A stretch of 64,000 nt of DNA from an uncultured bacterium (lineage in GTDB: Bacteria > Desulfobacterota > Desulfobaccia > Desulfobaccales > 0-14-0-80-60-11). The stretch covers positions 1 to 64,000 of the forward strand of contig CALEAV010000038.1 in assembly GCA_937943575.1 (NCBI GenBank), read 5' to 3'. A program made the translations under genes and the position numbers. Within the stretch, counting starts at the first letter, position 1. Each line of letters begins with the position of its first letter. The notes below the pieces were generated by a model. That model was given only the letters and a program-made list of their open reading frames with translations. It was not told where the DNA came from and made no database searches. This document shows positions 10,163 to 21,425 of this stretch, piece after piece.

Positions 10163-11488
10163 ATGTCCCAGGAGACCGCCCTGGATCCCCGGAAATGGAA
10201 CCCGGAAATCGCCATCGTGCCTTTCACCCTGGACAATGGCTTGCAGGTCCTGGTGCTCCCGGACCCCACCCTGCCGGTGGTGTCGGTGCAGGTGCATTAC
10301 GCCGTGGGGTCCCGCCACGAGGCGCCGGGGATCACCGGCATCTCCCACCTCTTTGAGCACCTGATGTTCCGGGGCACCGCCACCCTGGGGCCGGAGGAGT
10401 TCTCCCGGCGGCTGCAGGCCAAGGGGGGCGAAGTCAACGCCTTCACCACCCGGGACCACACCTCCTATTTCGAGAATCTCCCCGCCGAGCACCTGGAGCT
10501 GGCCCTCTCCCTGGAAGCGGACCGCCTCAAGCACCTGAAGCTGGATGAAGAGAATTTCGAGACCGAGCGCCAGGTGGTTTTGAGCGAACGCAAGCTGCGC
10601 TGCGTGGACAGCCCCTTCGGCCTGGTGGAGGAGCTCCTCTTTGCCACCGCCTACACCGAACACCCCTACCGCTGGCCCATCATCGGCTGGGACCAGGACC
10701 TGCGCCGGATGACCCTGGAGGATTGCCTCGCCTTTTTCCGGCGCCACTACCAGCCGGGAGAGATGCTCATCCTGGTGGCCGGGGAGGCGGAGCCGGAACG
10801 GGTGCGTGAGCTGGTGGAGCGTTATTTCGGCGACCTGCCCCCCGGCTCCCGGGAGGGGCAGCGGGTGGTGGAGCCGCCTCAGCGGGGGGAACGCCGGGCG
10901 GTGTTCAAGAAGGTCTCCCAGGTGGAGGCCCTCTTTGCCGGCTTCCACACCGTGGGTCTGGGGCATCCGGACATCTATCCCCTGATGGTGCTGGCCAGCA
11001 TTCTCTCCCAGGGCCGGGCCTGCCGCTTCTACCAGGAATTTGTACGGCCGGGCCGGGCGGTGGAGCTGGAGGCGGAGGTCTATCCCCCGCCCTGGACCGC
11101 GGCGGACCCGGATCTCTTCATCATCCGGGCGGTGGCGGCCCCGGGGGAGCCCCTCCCCCGCCTGGAGGCGGACCTCTGGAAGGCCCTGGAAACCCTGCAG
11201 CAGGAGGGGGTGACCGAGCTGGAGCTGGCCCGGGCCAAGAAGCTGCTGCGCTCCCAGACAGTGCAGGGGTTGGCCAGGACCTTCTACCGGGGCCTCATGG
11301 TGGCCCTCTTTCACCTCAAGGCCGGGGACGGCACCCTGGCCAACGGGCTGCTCATGGCCTACGACGCCGTCACCGCCGAGGACGTGCTCCGGGTGGCCCG
11401 CCGCTACCTCCGGGAAGACAACCGCACCGTGGTCACCCTCAAGCCCGTCAGCCCCGAAGAGAGCCAGGTGCTGGGGCCGCTCTGCTGA
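10163..11488 (+). CDS. M16 family zinc peptidase, catalytic subunit
   Basis: 441-residue insulinase/processing-peptidase type metalloprotease. The inverted zinc motif HxxEH is intact (HLFEH at residues 62-66), with the distal Glu expected in the ETERQVVLSE segment about 75 residues on. The layout is an N-terminal catalytic half and a C-terminal inactive half. Start ATG 10163 follows AAGGAGA. Its partner gene starts 42 bp downstream and lacks the zinc motif, so the two probably form a heterodimer, as known for bacterial and mitochondrial M16 pairs. Substrate unknown; no export signal is evident. Confidence 0.93.
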   Translation: MSQETALDPRKWNPEIAIVPFTLDNGLQVLVLPDPTLPVVSVQVHYAVGSRHEAPGITGISHLFEHLMFRGTATLGPEEFSRRLQAKGGEVNAFTTRDHTSYFENLPAEHLELALSLEADRLKHLKLDEENFETERQVVLSERKLRCVDSPFGLVEELLFATAYTEHPYRWPIIGWDQDLRRMTLEDCLAFFRRHYQPGEMLILVAGEAEPERVRELVERYFGDLPPGSREGQRVVEPPQRGERRAVFKKVSQVEALFAGFHTVGLGHPDIYPLMVLASILSQGRACRFYQEFVRPGRAVELEAEVYPPPWTAADPDLFIIRAVAAPGEPLPRLEADLWKALETLQQEGVTELELARAKKLLRSQTVQGLARTFYRGLMVALFHLKAGDGTLANGLLMAYDAVTAEDVLRVARRYLREDNRTVVTLKPVSPEESQVLGPLC

Positions 11489-11530
11489 GCCCCCCGCACC
11501 GAGGGACGCCGTCAGCGGAAGGAGAAATGC

Positions 11531-12841
11531 ATGGCCGTGCTCGCCGCCATTCACGAGGCCATCCTGGACAATGGTTTGACCGTTCTGGGGGTGGAATACA
11601 CCCGGGTGCCCTGGGTCAGTCTGGCTTTCATGTGCAAACGGGGCGCGGAAACCGACCCGCCGGACAAGCCCGGGGTGGCGGATTGGACGGCGGAGCTCCT
11701 CACCCAGGGCACCAGCCGGCGCAGCCAGCTGGACCTGGCCCGGGACATCGAGGCCCTGGGCGCCGCTTTGGCCGCCCGAGGCGGGTGGGATGCCACCTAT
11801 GTGCACCTGGACGGGCTGGCCGAGGATATGGAGACGCTGGTGGCCACCCTGGCGGAGGTGGTGACCACCCCGGCCTTCCCGGAGGGCGAATTCGCCCTCC
11901 TCCGGGAGCGCCGCCGGGCGGAACTCGTGCAGACGGCGGACGAGCCCCGGGAGGTGGCCAACCGTGCCTTTGCCCGCCTGTTCTTCCAGGGCGCGCCCTA
12001 TGGGCATGCGGTGCGGGGGGAGCTGGCCCGTCTGGAGGCGCTGGGCCTGGACGACCTGAAGGCCTGGTATGCCCGGGAGTTCGTCCCCCAGGAAGGTGTG
12101 CTGGTCTGCGTCGGCATGGCGCCCTTCCCCCGGCTGGTGGCGGCAGCGGCAGAGCATTTTGGCGCCTGGCGGGGCGGGGGACCGGCCAGCCCGGCCTGGC
12201 GGGAGGCCCCGCAACGGCTGGCGGCCCCGGGCATCTACCTTCTGGACCGGCCGGAGCTCACCCAGAGTGAGATCCGCATGGGGCACCTGGGCCTGCCCCG
12301 GCGCCACCCGGATTATTTTCCGGTGCGGCTGCTCAACTACATCCTGGGGGAGGGGGGCTTCTCCTCCCGCCTCATGACCCGCATCCGCTCGGAGCTGGGC
12401 CTCACCTACGGCATCCGCAGCACCTTTGCCTGGCGCCGGGCTCCGGGCCCCTTTGTCATCTCCACCTTCACCCCGGCGGAGAACACCGCCCTGGCAGTGC
12501 GGGAGATCCGGCGGGTGGTGCAGGAGGTGCGGCAAGCCGGGGTGACCGCCCAGGAACTGGCGGAGGCCCAGAGCTACTACATCGGCCACTTCCCCCTGGG
12601 GCTGGAGACCCCCCGGGCCGTGGCCCGCCAGGTGCTGAACATCGGCCTGCACGCTCTGGGGCTGGATTATCTGGCCCGCTACCGGGAGCGGCTGGCGGCG
12701 GTGACCCTGGAGGAGGTCTGTCGGGCGGCACAGAAGCACCTGCACCCGGAGGACCTGGTGACCCTGGTGGTGGGGCCGGCGGTCAGGGTTAAGGAACCAT
12801 TGGCTGAAATCGGCCCGGTGACGGAAATTCAGGCGGAATGA
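11531..12841 (+). CDS. M16 family peptidase homologue, non-catalytic subunit
   Basis: 436-residue M16 homologue. At the position of HxxEH it reads DWTAE (in GVADWTAELLTQGT), so zinc binding and catalysis are lost. The C-terminal half keeps the family's GEGGFSSRLMTRIRSELGL substrate-binding motif, where R-x-x-x-G-L-x-Y contacts the substrate. By analogy to known alpha/beta M16 pairs it should support the catalytic subunit encoded just upstream. Start ATG 11531 is preceded by GGAAGGAGA. The dsr operon begins after it, with its own promoter. Confidence 0.92.
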   Translation: MAVLAAIHEAILDNGLTVLGVEYTRVPWVSLAFMCKRGAETDPPDKPGVADWTAELLTQGTSRRSQLDLARDIEALGAALAARGGWDATYVHLDGLAEDMETLVATLAEVVTTPAFPEGEFALLRERRRAELVQTADEPREVANRAFARLFFQGAPYGHAVRGELARLEALGLDDLKAWYAREFVPQEGVLVCVGMAPFPRLVAAAAEHFGAWRGGGPASPAWREAPQRLAAPGIYLLDRPELTQSEIRMGHLGLPRRHPDYFPVRLLNYILGEGGFSSRLMTRIRSELGLTYGIRSTFAWRRAPGPFVISTFTPAENTALAVREIRRVVQEVRQAGVTAQELAEAQSYYIGHFPLGLETPRAVARQVLNIGLHALGLDYLARYRERLAAVTLEEVCRAAQKHLHPEDLVTLVVGPAVRVKEPLAEIGPVTEIQAE

Positions 12842-12856
12842 GGCGGATTTTTTTAG

Positions 12857-12903
12857 TTGACAAATTCTCTGTGATGGTATGTGATATGCCAGATAATTGT
12901 GAA
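12857..12903 (+). promoter_or_regulatory. candidate dsr operon promoter with imperfect dyad
   Basis: TTGACA at 12857-12862, a 17-bp spacer, then TGTGAT at 12880-12885 as a weak -10. An imperfect dyad (TGGTAT...ATGCCA, 12875-12891) overlaps the -10. TTGTGAAA at 12896-12903 resembles one half of a Rex site, but no second half is visible. The stretch is clearly AT-rich against its surroundings. Confidence 0.5.
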
Positions 12904-12949
12904 AAAAAGGATAAGCCCTCCGGGGCCATCAAGTGAGGAGGATTGTTTC

Positions 12950-14206
12950 ATGCACAAAACCCCGCTGTTGGATCAATTGGAGAGCGGCCCGTGGCCCAGC
13001 TTCGTGACGGACCTGAAGCGGGTGGCCGCCCGGAAGCCGCAGACCGCGGACCTGTTGGGGGTTCTGGAGCGTTCCTACAAGGACAAGATCACCCATTGGA
13101 AGCATGGCGGCATCGTGGGCGTCCTGGGATACGGCTCCGGCATCATCGGCCGTTACACCGACCTGCCCGATGAATTTCCGGGCGTGGAACATTTCCACAC
13201 CATCCGGGTGAACCACCCCTCAGGGTGGGTCTACTCCACCAAAGCCCTGCGGGAGCTGATGGACATCTGGGATGAGCATGGCTCCTCCGTCTTGAACATG
13301 CATGGCTCCACCGGGGACATCATCTTTCTGGGCACCCGCACCGAGGAGCTGGAGCCCTGCTTTGCCAAGCTGACCTCCAAGGGCTGGGACCTGGGCGGCT
13401 CCGGGTCCGCCTTCCGGTCGCCCTCCTGCTGCATCGGCCCGGCCCGGTGCGAGTGGGCCATGTACGACACCATGGAGGCCTGCTACGAGCTCACCCAGGA
13501 GTTCCAGTTCGACCTGCACCGGCCCTCCTACCCCTATAAATACAAGCTGAAGCTCTCCGGCTGCCCCAATGACTGCGTGGCCGCGGTGGCCCGGGCCGAC
13601 TGCTCCGTCATCGGGGTGTGGAAGGACGACATCCGCATCGACCAGAGCGCGGTGCAGGCCTATGCCGGGGGCGAGCTCAAACCCCGGGGCGGCGCCACCA
13701 AGTGGGACAAACTGGACATCCAGAAGGACGTGGTGGAGCTCTGCCCCACCCAGTGCATGAGCTGGGACGGCAAGACCCTGAAGATCAACAACCGGGAATG
13801 CAACCACTGCATGCACTGCATCAACCTCATGCCCCAGGCGCTGCGGCCCGGCACCGAGCGGGGCGCCGCCTTCCTGCTGGGCTCCCATGCCCCCATCCTG
13901 GAGGGCGCCCAGATGAGCTGGGTCATCGTGCCCTTCATGGAGATGGAGAAGCCCTTCGACAACCTGAAGGAGCTCATGTCCAACATCGCCGAGTGGTGGT
14001 CTGAGCACGGCAAAAACCGGGAGCGGGTGGGCGAGCTCATCCTGCGGCTGGGCATGCGGTCGCTGCTGGAGGCCATCGGCGTGGAGCCGGCGCCCCAGCA
14101 GGTGCGCATCCCCCGGGCCAACCCCTTCTTCTTCTGGCATCAGTCGGACTTCGACGCCGAGGCCAAGGGCCGCCGTTACGACACCCGCCAGGGTTTCATC
14201 CGCTAA
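12950..14206 (+). CDS. dsrA: dissimilatory sulfite reductase, alpha subunit
   Basis: Catalytic-complex subunit of DsrAB, which reduces sulfite with electrons finally passed through DsrC. 418 residues, normal for DsrA. The siroheme-[4Fe-4S] cysteines are in CIGPARC and SGCPNDC near residues 160-210; the inserted ferredoxin domain carries CPTQC and CNHCMHC around residues 265-290. Start ATG 12950 has AGGAGG 8 bp upstream; an earlier in-frame ATG at 12881 lies inside the promoter region. dsrB, dsrD, a dsrN-type gene and a ferredoxin follow. Reductive rather than oxidative function is inferred from dsrD next door. Confidence 0.98.
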   Translation: MHKTPLLDQLESGPWPSFVTDLKRVAARKPQTADLLGVLERSYKDKITHWKHGGIVGVLGYGSGIIGRYTDLPDEFPGVEHFHTIRVNHPSGWVYSTKALRELMDIWDEHGSSVLNMHGSTGDIIFLGTRTEELEPCFAKLTSKGWDLGGSGSAFRSPSCCIGPARCEWAMYDTMEACYELTQEFQFDLHRPSYPYKYKLKLSGCPNDCVAAVARADCSVIGVWKDDIRIDQSAVQAYAGGELKPRGGATKWDKLDIQKDVVELCPTQCMSWDGKTLKINNRECNHCMHCINLMPQALRPGTERGAAFLLGSHAPILEGAQMSWVIVPFMEMEKPFDNLKELMSNIAEWWSEHGKNRERVGELILRLGMRSLLEAIGVEPAPQQVRIPRANPFFFWHQSDFDAEAKGRRYDTRQGFIR

Positions 14207-14250
14207 GTTCCGGCCACCCAGGCCGTCAATTTTAAGGAGGACTGATTACC

Positions 14251-15330
14251 ATGACCGAACCCGAACGCAAAACCGATATCGGCCCGCCGCATTATGGGCA
14301 GTTTCTCCACCCGGTGATGAAGGCCAACTACGGCAAGTGGAAATACCATGAAATCCTGGAGCCCGGGGTCCTTATGCATGTCTCGGAGACCGGGGACAAG
14401 CTCTACTCCGTGCGGGTGGGCTCCGGCCGGCTGGTGAGCACCGACTTTGTCCGGGAGGCCTGCGACCTGGCGGACAAATACAGCGACGGCTACTTCCGCT
14501 TCACCAGCCGCCACAACATGGAATTCTTCCTCACCGATCTGTCCAAGCTGCCGGCCCTGAAGGCCGACCTGGCCGCCAAGGGCTGGCCCATCGGCGGCAC
14601 CGGGCATTCGGTGACCAGCATCGTCCACACCCAGGGCTGGGTGCACTGCCACACCCCGGCCATCGACGCCTCCGGCATCGTCAAGGCGGTGATGGACGAC
14701 CTCTTTGAGTATTTCGGCAAGCATGACCTGCCGGCCCAGGTGCGCATCGCCCTGGCCTGCTGCCTCAATATGTGCGGCGCGGTGCACTGCTCCGACATCG
14801 CCATCTGCGGCGTCCACCGCACCCCGCCCAAGGTGATGCATGACAAGCTGCGCCACCTGTGCGAAATCCCCACCACCATCGCCTCTTGCCCCACCGGCGC
14901 CATCCGGCCGCACCCGGACAAGAGCCTGAAGAGCGTCATCGTCAACGAAGAGCGCTGCATGTACTGCGGCAACTGCTACACCATGTGCCCGGCCATGCCC
15001 TGCTTCGACGCCGAAAAGGGCGGGGTGGCCATCCTGGTGGGCGGCAAGGTGTCCAACTCCAAGACCCCGCCGGCCTTCTCCCGGCTGGCCATCCCGTGGA
15101 TTCCCAACAATCCGCCCCGCTGGCCGGAAGTGGTGGCCGCCATCCGCAAGATCCTCACCAAATACGCCGAAGGCGCCAACAAGTGGGAGCGCGTCGGCGA
15201 GTGGATCGAGCGCATCGGCTGGGAGCGCTTCTTCGAGGTCTGCGACATCCCCTTCACCTTCCAGCATATTGACGACTATAAGTTCCAGGCGTATGATACT
15301 TATAGGACGTCGATGCATTTCAAATTCTGA
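14251..15330 (+). CDS. dsrB: dissimilatory sulfite reductase, beta subunit
   Basis: 359-residue beta subunit of DsrAB; normal length. It contributes the active siroheme site in known structures. Cysteines for the siroheme-bound cluster are in [11 protein letters not shown] near residues 170-180, with the second cluster's ferredoxin-like set in CPTGAI and [16 protein letters not shown] near residues 213-250. Start ATG 14251 follows AAGGAGG at 10 bp. It begins 44 bp after dsrA and is 15 bp upstream of dsrD. Together with dsrA it is the best phylogenetic marker in the window. Confidence 0.98.
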   Translation: MTEPERKTDIGPPHYGQFLHPVMKANYGKWKYHEILEPGVLMHVSETGDKLYSVRVGSGRLVSTDFVREACDLADKYSDGYFRFTSRHNMEFFLTDLSKLPALKADLAAKGWPIGGTGHSVTSIVHTQGWVHCHTPAIDASGIVKAVMDDLFEYFGKHDLPAQVRIALACCLNMCGAVHCSDIAICGVHRTPPKVMHDKLRHLCEIPTTIASCPTGAIRPHPDKSLKSVIVNEERCMYCGNCYTMCPAMPCFDAEKGGVAILVGGKVSNSKTPPAFSRLAIPWIPNNPPRWPEVVAAIRKILTKYAEGANKWERVGEWIERIGWERFFEVCDIPFTFQHIDDYKFQAYDTYRTSMHFKF

Positions 15331-15345
15331 GCAGGTGGCCCCAAA

Positions 15346-15588
15346 ATGGCGTTGCCCAAGGAAGAGCTTGTAGAATACATCTACAAGATGGTGGAAGCGG
15401 CCCAGGGCAAAAAGCAGCTCAAGGCCAAGGACATCGAAAAGGCGGTGCTCAAGGAGCATCCCGACCAGAACAAGAACGACATCAAGTTCGCCATCAAGGA
15501 GCTCATTGACGGCGGCCGCTGCGTCTACACCTACTTCGGCGGCAGCTTCATTGAGATTCCTCGGGTGGAAGGCGCGGCGAAGCACTGA
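15346..15588 (+). CDS. dsrD: DsrD, winged-helix activator of DsrAB
   Basis: 80-residue DsrD, a small winged-helix protein reported to stimulate DsrAB activity and found in reducing-type organisms. The sequence shows EELVEYIYKMVEAAQGKKQ, ADI-like KDIEKAVLKEHPDQNKNDI and a beta wing GRCVYTYFGGSFIEIP. It starts 15 bp after dsrB and its stop codon overlaps the next start (ATGA at 15585-15588 region), indicating coupling. Length and sequence are standard for the family. Confidence 0.95.
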   Translation: MALPKEELVEYIYKMVEAAQGKKQLKAKDIEKAVLKEHPDQNKNDIKFAIKELIDGGRCVYTYFGGSFIEIPRVEGAAKH

Positions 15589-17072
15589 TGGACCGGCCCT
15601 GCCCCCGATTGCTCCTGGCAGCTCTCCGGGGTGGGGCCGGAAAGACCACCCTGACCTTGGGCCTGCTGGCGGCTTGGCACCGCCAGGGACGGGTCGTTGT
15701 GCCCTTCAAAAAGGGGCCCGACTACATCGACCCGGCGTGGCACGCCCTGGCCGCCGGCAGACCCAGCCATAACCTGGACCCCTTCCTGATGGAGGGGGCC
15801 CAGATGATGGCCGTGGTCAGGCGCCACGCCCGCACCGCCGATTGCCTCCTCATCGAAGGCAACCGGGGGCTCTACGACGGCCTGGATGCGGAGGGCACCT
15901 ACAGCACCGCCGAGCTGGCCAAGTTCCTGGCGGTGCCGGTGGTGCTGGTGGTGGACTGCACCATGGCCACCCGCACGGTGGCCGCCCTGGTGCTGGGCTG
16001 CCAGCACTTCGACCCGCAAGTGCCCCTGCGGGGCGTCATCCTCAACCAGATCGCCCGCCCCCGCCACGAAGCCATCCTGCGCCGCAGCATCGAGCGCTAT
16101 TGCGGCCTGCCGGTGCTGGGGGCCCTGCCCCGCCTCCAGTGTGCCGTCTTTCCGGAACGCCACATGGGGCTGGTCCCTCCCCAGGAACATGCCGCCGCCC
16201 GCCGGGCCGTCGCCACCGCCCGGGAGCTGGCGGAGAAGTATCTGGACCTGGAGGGGCTCTGGCAGGTGGCCGCCCAGGCCCCGCCCCTGCCCCCGGACCC
16301 CCTAATCGAGGCCCCGGCCGACAGGGAGGGTGAGCCGGTCACCATCGGCATCATCCGGGATTCCGCCTTTCAGTTCTACTACACCGAGAACCTGGAGGCC
16401 CTGGCGGCCGCCGGCGCCCGGCTGGTGGAGCTCAATGCCCTGGAGGCGGCCGCCCTGCCGCCGGAGCTGGACGCCCTCTACATCGGCGGCGGCTTCCCGG
16501 AGACCCACGCCCAGGCCCTGAGCGGCAATGTCCGCTTCCGGGAGGAGATCAGGCAGCGGGCGGAGGCCGGCCTCCCCATCTACGCCGAGTGCGGCGGCCT
16601 CATGTATCTGGGGGCCGCCATCCGCACCCTGGAGGGGGAGCGCTTCCCCATGGTGGGCATCTTCCCCTTCGACTTCGTCATGGGCCGCAAACCCCAGGGG
16701 CACGGCTACACCATCCTGGAGGTGGCCACGGACAACCCCTTCTTCCCCGTCGGCAGCCGTCTGAAGGGCCACGAATTTCACTACTCCCGCATCCACCCGG
16801 AACCCGGCCCCGGGGAGCGCCTGGCCTTCCGGGTGATCCGGGGGGCCGGCATGGGGGGCCAGCGGGATGGGCTGCTGTATAAAAACGTGCTGGCCACCTA
16901 CACCCACCTCCATGCCCTGGGAGCCCCCCAGTGGGCGCCGGCCCTGGTGGCCCGGGCCCTGGGCTACCGCCGGGCCCGCCTGGCCCGGCCGGACCAGGAC
17001 CTTGCTCTGCCCGAGGAGCCCGGCCTGAGGGCCAGCCACCGCCCCCTGGGGGAGGGCCCACTTTTTCATTGA
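15588..17072 (+). CDS. dsrN: cobyrinic acid a,c-diamide synthase (DsrN-type)
   Basis: 494-residue glutamine amidotransferase of the CobB/CbiA family. Residues 1-200 hold the ATP-binding domain with the P-loop RGGAGKTTLTLG; residues about 245-440 hold the class I amidotransferase domain with the nucleophile Cys in YAECGGLMYLG. In dsr loci this gene (dsrN) is thought to amidate siroheme to give the siroamide found in some DsrAB enzymes; it could also serve cobalamin synthesis. The one-base overlap with dsrD argues for the dsr role. No other cobalamin gene is in the window. Confidence 0.92.
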   Translation: MDRPCPRLLLAALRGGAGKTTLTLGLLAAWHRQGRVVVPFKKGPDYIDPAWHALAAGRPSHNLDPFLMEGAQMMAVVRRHARTADCLLIEGNRGLYDGLDAEGTYSTAELAKFLAVPVVLVVDCTMATRTVAALVLGCQHFDPQVPLRGVILNQIARPRHEAILRRSIERYCGLPVLGALPRLQCAVFPERHMGLVPPQEHAAARRAVATARELAEKYLDLEGLWQVAAQAPPLPPDPLIEAPADREGEPVTIGIIRDSAFQFYYTENLEALAAAGARLVELNALEAAALPPELDALYIGGGFPETHAQALSGNVRFREEIRQRAEAGLPIYAECGGLMYLGAAIRTLEGERFPMVGIFPFDFVMGRKPQGHGYTILEVATDNPFFPVGSRLKGHEFHYSRIHPEPGPGERLAFRVIRGAGMGGQRDGLLYKNVLATYTHLHALGAPQWAPALVARALGYRRARLARPDQDLALPEEPGLRASHRPLGEGPLFH

Positions 17073-17097
17073 CTTCCTCCTGCCGATACGGTATCTG
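17069..17097 (+). promoter_or_regulatory. possible promoter with internal palindrome before the ferredoxin
   Basis: TTGACT at 17069-17074, 17 bp, then TATCTG at 17092-17097. The palindrome GATACGGTATC (17085-17095) overlaps spacer and -10. A GC hairpin (GCCCCC/GGGGGC, 17157-17170) followed by a T-run lies between it and the ferredoxin gene, so its role is unclear. Confidence 0.35.
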
Positions 17098-17208
17098 TTT
17101 CGTGAAAATCGGCTCGAGCCCATGAAGGGCGGGCGCCACTTTTTCCCTGTGTTTCTGCCCCCGTGGGGGCTGCAATTTTTCTTCGGGGAAAATTATCAAG
17201 GAGGTTAG

Positions 17209-17400
<192 letters not shown>

Positions 17401-17418
17401 AACCGCACTCCCGAAAAT

Positions 17419-17454
17419 CAAAACCCCGGCTTGCCTGGCAGGCCGGGGTTTTTC
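17419..17454 (+). terminator. intrinsic terminator after the dsr-ferredoxin genes
   Basis: Stem AACCCCGGC/GCCGGGGTT around 17422-17450 with a loop of about 11 bases, followed by T5. Upstream A-residues could make it work for the minus-strand isomerase gene too, which ends at 17470. Confidence 0.85.
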
Positions 17455-17469
17455 CCTCATGTCCGCGCC

Positions 17470-17973
17470 TTATTCCGTCATCTCCTCCCGGCAGGCCTGA
17501 CATTCCTTTTTGTGCCTGAGCTCCTGGGGATCGGGGTCCCGGATCTCCAGCACCCGCACCTGGTAGTAGAGGTCCTGACCCGCCAGGGGATGGTTCAGGT
17601 CCAGGACCACCCGGTCCCCCCGCACCTCCTTGATGACCAGGGGGTATTCGGGCGGGAAGGGCAGCACCGCCGGCAGCACCTTCTGCCCGGGTTTGAGCTC
17701 CATGTCCGGGGGAAAGACCTTGGTGCTCCAGACCTGGACGTTGTCCGGTTCATACTCCCCGAAGGCCTCCTCCTTGGGGACCACAAACTCCACCTCCCCC
17801 ATCTCCGGAGAGAGGCCGTAGAGGCGGCGCTCCAGGCCGGGGAGGACCTCCCCCACCCCGGCCACGAATTCCATCTCGGCAGGCTCGGCGGCGCTGCCCC
17901 GCACATAGTCGCCGTTGGCCAACCTCAGCCGATAAGCCAGCCGGACATATTTGTCCGGAGTAATCACCTGCAT
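17470..17973 (-). CDS. FKBP-type peptidyl-prolyl isomerase, SlyD-like
   Basis: 167-residue prolyl isomerase of the SlyD type, with the FKBP domain (residues 6-65 and 115-145) interrupted by an IF chaperone domain. Landmarks are GVGEVLPGLERRLYGLSPEMGEVEFVVPKEEAFG (read as two halves around residues 38-70) and DLNHPLAGQDLYYQVRVLEI. The C-terminus has CQAC rather than a long His-rich metal-binding tail, so nickel storage as in E. coli SlyD is unlikely or reduced. Start ATG 17973 is preceded by AAGGAG. It assists protein folding in the cytoplasm. Confidence 0.9.
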   Translation of the reverse strand: MQVITPDKYVRLAYRLRLANGDYVRGSAAEPAEMEFVAGVGEVLPGLERRLYGLSPEMGEVEFVVPKEEAFGEYEPDNVQVWSTKVFPPDMELKPGQKVLPAVLPFPPEYPLVIKEVRGDRVVLDLNHPLAGQDLYYQVRVLEIRDPDPQELRHKKECQACREEMTE

Positions 17974-18020
17974 GGCTTCTCCTTATCCCCCGCCGAAGTC
18001 ACCCCCTGCGGCGGGTTTTT

Positions 18021-18029
18021 TGATATAAT
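18021..18029 (+). promoter_or_regulatory. extended -10 promoter candidate
   Basis: TGATATAAT at 18021-18029 is an extended -10 element (TG-N-TATAAT) with no clear -35. It points toward the acetyltransferase gene at 18268. Downstream lies a G-rich block (18080-18110) with no gene. Confidence 0.4.
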
Positions 18030-18267
18030 ACAGATTGTGAATTTTGGGGGGAAGGGCCAGGGGCCTCAGGCCCTTCCCCTCACCCCATCCCTCCAGGGGA
18101 GGGGGTGCGGGAGAGCGGAGGAGCTTTCCCCTCAAGGTAATTCGCATAGCGCTCCAATCATCATAACATATTTGGAGGGCTGAGCTTCCTGCGCCTGTGC
18201 ACTTCTGCCGGAAAAAGGGGCCGGCGCACCATGCCCTGCCCTGGATGACAGGGCCCCACCCACCGCC

Positions 18268-18726
18268 ATGATCCGCAAAGCCCGAATCGAGGAGGTGCCG
18301 GAAATCCGCCGGATGCTGGCCGAGTTCTCCCGGGAGGGGGACGTGCTGCCCCGCACCCTGGCCAGCCTCTACAGCCACCTCAGGGACTACTACGTCTGGC
18401 GGGAGGATGCCGGCCCCATTGTGGGGATTGTGGCCCTGCACATCACCTGGGACGGGCTGGGGGAGATCCGCTCCCTGGTGGTGGTGCCGGAGCGCCAGCG
18501 CCAGGGGCTGGGCACCGCCCTGGTGGCCCGCTGCCTGGAGGAGGCCCGGGAACTGGGCCTGAGGCGGGTCTTCGCCCTCACCACCAACCCCAGGTTTTTC
18601 GGGCGCTTCGGCTTCAAGCCCATCGCCAAAGAGGCCCTGCCCCCCATCGTCTGGGCGGACTGCGTGGAGTGCGTCAAATTCCCGGACTGCGACGAACTGC
18701 CCGTGGTGTTGGATCTCGAGCCATAA
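18268..18726 (+). CDS. GNAT N-acetyltransferase, short ArgA-like
   Basis: 152-residue acetyltransferase with one GNAT domain. Acetyl-CoA binding is shown by RSLVVVPERQRQGLGTALVARCLEEA (motif A, residues about 71-95), and FFGRFGFKPIAKEALP follows. The overall pattern and the VWADCVECVKFPDCDELPVVL tail resemble the short N-acetylglutamate synthases used in arginine synthesis in many bacteria that lack full ArgA. That function is inferred from pattern only; no other arginine gene is near. Start ATG 18268 has no strong ribosome site. Confidence 0.75.
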   Translation: MIRKARIEEVPEIRRMLAEFSREGDVLPRTLASLYSHLRDYYVWREDAGPIVGIVALHITWDGLGEIRSLVVVPERQRQGLGTALVARCLEEARELGLRRVFALTTNPRFFGRFGFKPIAKEALPPIVWADCVECVKFPDCDELPVVLDLEP

Positions 18727-18867
18727 AGGAAAGGAGGCGAGGGCCGGGACATCCCGGCCTCACCGCTTCCCACCCCCCTTCCCCCCTCCTGATCCGGGGG
18801 GAGAAAGGGGGGAGGGGGAGGGCCCCCTGGCTCCTTCCCCTCAAGAGACAGGAGAATATCCACCGTT

Positions 18868-21366
<2,499 letters not shown>

Positions 21367-21372
21367 AACAAG

Positions 21373-21396
21373 CTGGGAGAGGGGGCAGGCTCCCAG
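21373..21396 (+). terminator. hairpin between convergent secA and the FAD oxidoreductase gene
   Basis: Inverted repeat CTGGGAG (21373-21379) and CTCCCAG (21390-21396) with a 10-base loop. There is no T-run on either side, so it is a weak terminator candidate. Confidence 0.35.
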
Positions 21397-21425
21397 ACCC
21401 CTGCTCCCGCCCCCAGCCCTGACCC

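Noticed and set aside
10136-12745. Very long minus-strand open frame (869 codons)
   Set aside because: It is the antisense shadow of the two M16 peptidase genes, which have clear motifs on the plus strand; the minus-strand translation has no recognisable domain.
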